Assembly: GCA_035764005.1 (NCBI GenBank)
Contig: DASTZZ010000052.1
Coordinates: forward strand, 1-64,000
DNA from: Terriglobales bacterium
GTDB lineage: Bacteria; Acidobacteriota; Terriglobia; Terriglobales; Acidobacteriaceae
DNA: 64,000 bases
Direction: 5' to 3'
Below the pieces are notes generated by a model that made no database searches, was not told the DNA's origin, and saw only the letters and a program-made list of their open reading frames with translations. The position numbers were made by a program, and so were the translations under genes. This document shows, piece by piece, positions 61,113 through 64,000 of the stretch (the stretch's first letter is position 1; each line of letters opens with the position of its first letter).

Positions 61113-62324
61113 ATGGTTGTGCCAATCACGAGACGCGATTTTTGTGCAAAGGCGGGAATTCTTGCGGCAGCCCTGCCATTCTCACTCGACTTAAGCCGAA
61201 CGGAAGGGGAGAGCGAGCCCGACGTACGCAAGATCGATCGTGAAAGAATCCTGAGCGATGCTCGCCGGTACCTGAGGGAACAACCGATCACGATTACCGC
61301 GTACTCGAGTCCGCGGAGCGCCGGGGGCAAGCACGATTATTTCTCCGAAGGTGACTACTGGTGGCCGGATCCGAAGAATCCGGGCGGCCCATACATTCAG
61401 CGCGACGGGTTGTCTAACCCCGATAATTTCAACTCGCATCGCCTCGCGCTGATCCGCCTCAGTTTGCAGGTTCCGGCACTTACTGCTGCGTGGCTGATCA
61501 CTAGCGATAAGAGATATTCCGAACACGCGAGGAAGCACTTGCGAGCATGGTTTCTTGATCCAGCGACCTTGATGAATCCGAACCTGCAGTACGCACAGGC
61601 GATTCATGGACGAACCACCGGACGCGGAATCGGAATCATCGACACGCTCCACTTAGTGGAGGTTGCGCGCTCCCTGTCCGTTCTGGAAGGCTCCGATCAA
61701 CTTGCGGGAGATGAACTCTCGGGACTGAAAAAGTGGTTTGCACAGTATCTGCATTGGATGACAACATCGCAAAACGGCAAAGACGAGTGCGATGCCAAAA
61801 ATAACCATGGCACGAGTTGGCTGGTGCAGGCGGCTGAATTTGCGAGGTTCACGGGAAATGAAGAAACAACTTTGTTCTGCCGCAGCAGATTCAAGGAAAC
61901 TATCGTTCCAAATCAGATCGCTGCAGATGGAAGTTTCCCGCTCGAATTGCGACGTACTAAGCCTTATGGTTATTGCATTTTCAATCTCGACGTAATGGCC
62001 GCCGCTTGCCAGATACTGTCTACCCGCGAAGATAGTCTCTTCCGCTTTGCTCTGCCGGATGGACGCGGATTCGCGAAAGCGATCGCGTATATGTTTCCCT
62101 ACATCGCTGACAAGAGTACGTGGCCTCACCGGCACGACGTTGAATATTGGAATGACTGGCCGGTTCGTCAGCCCAGTCTATTGTTCGGAGGCATCGCTCT
62201 AAACCGACCGGAATATTTCACAGTGTGGAGGCGCCTGGATCCCGATCCAACAGTGCCGGAAATCATTCGCAACTATCCCTTCCGCCAGCCAGTGCTCTGG
62301 GTTACTTCAGAAGCTGCGATTTAG
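61113..62324 (+). CDS. Tat-exported alginate-lyase-family polysaccharide lyase
   Basis: 403 residues from ATG 61113 (AGGA five bases upstream; a GTG at 61110 is less well placed). Twin-arginine type signal ITRRDFCAKAGILAAALPFSL. The (alpha/alpha)-toroid of the alginate_lyase family (PF05426) is visible: SPRSAGGKHDYFSEGDYWWPDPKNPGGPYIQRDG, FNSHRLALIRLSLQVPALTAAWLIT, and the catalytic region CDAKNNHGTSWLVQAAEFARFTG with N-N-H. Related proteins act on glucuronan or other uronic-acid polymers, and the pectin-like locus suggests a pectic uronic-acid substrate rather than alginate. Confidence 0.8.
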   Translation: MVVPITRRDFCAKAGILAAALPFSLDLSRTEGESEPDVRKIDRERILSDARRYLREQPITITAYSSPRSAGGKHDYFSEGDYWWPDPKNPGGPYIQRDGLSNPDNFNSHRLALIRLSLQVPALTAAWLITSDKRYSEHARKHLRAWFLDPATLMNPNLQYAQAIHGRTTGRGIGIIDTLHLVEVARSLSVLEGSDQLAGDELSGLKKWFAQYLHWMTTSQNGKDECDAKNNHGTSWLVQAAEFARFTGNEETTLFCRSRFKETIVPNQIAADGSFPLELRRTKPYGYCIFNLDVMAAACQILSTREDSLFRFALPDGRGFAKAIAYMFPYIADKSTWPHRHDVEYWNDWPVRQPSLLFGGIALNRPEYFTVWRRLDPDPTVPEIIRNYPFRQPVLWVTSEAAI

Positions 62325-62328
62325 CACG

Positions 62329-62343
62329 TTTCATATTCTAAAA
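62329..62343. promoter_or_regulatory. TTTCATATT motif, second copy
   Basis: TTTCATATTCTAAAA differs from 54007-54021 at one base and continues into TATAAA, giving a near-palindrome. It lies 144 bases before the receptor gene at 62488 in a gap without genes. Confidence 0.35.
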
Positions 62344-62487
62344 TATAAATTTTCTCTGGTGATTTTCTGAGTTTGGAGTTATAACTTCCGACCATCTTGA
62401 GTTGTGCTGTCCCACTCGCACAACTGTTGAGCGCAGTGGGTACGCTTCGCTCAAAAGAATGTCTTTAGATTCCGTTGGAGAGATCCC

Positions 62488-64000
62488 ATGAATCGTCGTT
62501 TTCTCTTCCGCGCATTTCTCGTGCTGACACTAGCGATCAGCATCAATAACATCGCTCATTCGCAGACGTCGAGCGGCCAAATCTCTGGCCGTGTTCTGGA
62601 CTCAGCCGGCGCCGTTATCAGCGGTGCGGATGTCACACTTACGAATCAGGCAACTGGCGACATGCGAAAAACGAAGACCAATGCTGCTGGAAACTTCATC
62701 TTCCTCGCATTACAACCGGGTACGTTCACGGTTTCTGTCGAGGCGCCAAGCTTCAAAAGATTTGACAAGAAAGATCTGCAACTGACCGCTTCGGAGCGTC
62801 TCGCCGCCGGTGACTTACAACTCCAGCTCGGGCACGTATCGGAGACGGTCAGCGTGACTGCGGAGGCCACGGCCGTACAGACAGAGAGTGCAGAACGTTC
62901 TGCTGAACTGGATAGCAAAGAACTTTCCACGCTGATGAGCGTTGGCCGCGATCCACTGAGCCTTCTGCGTGTGCTCCCTGGAATCGTGGGTGCAGGAGAC
63001 AGCAACGGGCGTGATGATGATGGTGACGGCCTTGGAGGAAACCAACTGGGAACCTCGGGACCTGGAGTCATTGCCGGTGTGCGCTCCAGCAGCAATGCGG
63101 TCAGTATTGACGGTGTATCTGGCAATCCGCGCGGCGATGGGAACAAACTCGATACGCCCTTGAACATGGACGCGGTTGCTGAAGTCAAGGTCGTACTCAA
63201 TAGCTACCAGGCAGAATACGGACAAAGCGCCGGTGGGATCGTCAATCTCGTAACGAAATCCGGCACGCGCGACTTCCACGGTTCCGCCTACTATTACGGC
63301 CGCAATGAAGCACTGAACGCCAATGATTTCTTCAACAACCATGATGGCATTCCGAGGCAGAGTTATCGCTTCAACACGTATGGATTCACCGTGGGAGGCC
63401 CTGCATATATACCGAAAGTGTTCAATAAGAAGAAAGACAAGCTGTTCTTCTTCTTCTCGACTGAACGGTGGCCAACCAAGACCGGCGACAGTCCGCAAGA
63501 GTTCATGATGCCCACTGCGGCGGAACTTACAGGCGATTTCTCGCACACTTACGACACGAATGGACAGCAGGTTTATATCAAGGACCCAACCAAGAGCGGT
63601 GCCTGTAAGCAAGGAAGCACTGCTGGATGCTTCACCGATCCGAGTCGGGCGACAGCGGCCAATCCAACTGGCCTGAACATTATTCCGGCGGGGCGCATCA
63701 ACCCGAACACTCAGAAGTTGCTCGCGATTTTCCCAGTTGCGACCATCGATTGCACGCCGAAAGGCGCGGGTGGCGGTGCCACTTGTCCTTTAACGAACGT
63801 TACTTCAGGCAATCCATATAACTACGCAATCGCTGGAACCCATGACACGCCTTCGAACCAGATCGTGTTGAGAGTCGATTACAACCTCAATGACAAGTGG
63901 CATACGTATTTCCGTGGTATGAAGGAGACCCATGACAACAACGGACTGACAGCGACTACCAACAGTCTGAATTGGGGTATTCCGGCCTTCTACGACACTC
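62488..64000 (+). CDS. Oar-like TonB-dependent receptor, N-terminal part (runs off the right edge)
   Basis: 504 codons are visible with no stop. GGAGAG precedes the ATG by six bases. Signal peptide FLFRAFLVLTLAISINNIAHSQ; residues about 30-115 are a carboxypeptidase-regulatory-like domain (GQISGRVLDSAGAVISGADVTL ... GNFIFLALQPGTFTVSVEAPSF); the plug follows from about 115 (LDSKELSTLMSVGRDPLSLLRVLPGI), with an unusual acidic stretch (GRDDDGDGLGG) and AVSIDGVSGNPRG, NLVTKSGTRDFHGSAYYYGRNEALNAND and YGFTVGGPAYIP as barrel start. This form is typical of Acidobacteriota. By position it should import oligosaccharides released by the enzymes upstream. Confidence 0.92.
   Translation, partial: MNRRFLFRAFLVLTLAISINNIAHSQTSSGQISGRVLDSAGAVISGADVTLTNQATGDMRKTKTNAAGNFIFLALQPGTFTVSVEAPSFKRFDKKDLQLTASERLAAGDLQLQLGHVSETVSVTAEATAVQTESAERSAELDSKELSTLMSVGRDPLSLLRVLPGIVGAGDSNGRDDDGDGLGGNQLGTSGPGVIAGVRSSSNAVSIDGVSGNPRGDGNKLDTPLNMDAVAEVKVVLNSYQAEYGQSAGGIVNLVTKSGTRDFHGSAYYYGRNEALNANDFFNNHDGIPRQSYRFNTYGFTVGGPAYIPKVFNKKKDKLFFFFSTERWPTKTGDSPQEFMMPTAAELTGDFSHTYDTNGQQVYIKDPTKSGACKQGSTAGCFTDPSRATAANPTGLNIIPAGRINPNTQKLLAIFPVATIDCTPKGAGGGATCPLTNVTSGNPYNYAIAGTHDTPSNQIVLRVDYNLNDKWHTYFRGMKETHDNNGLTATTNSLNWGIPAFYDT

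Noticed and set aside
1-64000. tRNA or rRNA genes
   Set aside because: No cloverleaf with CCA-end context and no rRNA-like stretch was seen on either strand, though short RNAs could be missed by eye.

Overview
The window looks like a chromosomal stretch of a soil-type Acidobacteriota, most likely class Terriglobia. The grounds are the gene content and style: an Oar-like TonB-dependent receptor with an N-terminal carboxypeptidase-regulatory domain, hpnCDE squalene genes, many secreted glycoside hydrolases, HD-GYP and CutA proteins, moderately high GC, and intergenic spaces crowded with palindromic repeats. This placement is inference; there is no rRNA or tRNA gene in the window to confirm it.

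Layout. 0-1.2 kb: a decayed phage-like gene fragment with its own terminator, then a small Cys/His-rich protein. 1.5-7.4 kb: glycosyltransferase plus amylo-alpha-1,6-glucosidase, then a LemA/DUF2207 membrane pair. 7.7-16.4 kb: radical SAM protein, gamma-glutamyltransferase, GH97 and a TPR lipid/cell-surface-type protein in one minus-strand run, and a divergent GH35 beta-galactosidase. 16.6-30 kb: housekeeping and regulation (AlaC-type transaminase, an orphan fructose-type PTS EIIC with a divergent AraC regulator, CutA, a BioF2-type acyltransferase, an HPF-like/sigma-like fusion, an apparently dead cyclase homologue, GlmU, an ECF sigma factor, an HD-GYP response regulator, a split EamA transporter pair, a Phd/VapC toxin-antitoxin pair). 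29-35 kb: hpnCDE squalene synthesis preceded by two zinc dehydrogenases in the same orientation. 36-41 kb: glcDEF glycolate oxidase and a MerR-TPR fusion. 41.7-47.3 kb: an L-arabinose type operon araD-symporter-small membrane protein-araB-galM with a LacI-type operator at its head.

48-52 kb is accessory DNA: the C-terminal remnant of an adenine methyltransferase and a frameshifted, internally deleted restriction helicase, separated by a cluster of inverted repeats that encloses a GIY-YIG nuclease gene. The same repeats occur without the nuclease gene at 7.4-7.6 kb and on both sides of the nuclease copy. I regard this as the best candidate for an undescribed system: a GIY-YIG analogue of the RAYT/REPIN arrangement.

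52-64 kb is a pectin/rhamnogalacturonan-type locus: secreted beta-helix protein, GH28, GH27, GH105, a 752-residue Tat-exported protein of unclear glycosidase family, an alginate-lyase-family protein, and the start of a TonB-dependent receptor that runs off the right edge. Together with the arabinose operon and the GH35/GH97 enzymes this points to a plant cell-wall polysaccharide degrader.

A second pattern runs across the window: at least four intergenic palindromes share one architecture (3-5 short core words repeated at exact 8- or 9-base spacing, mirrored on the other arm) although the core word differs at each place.
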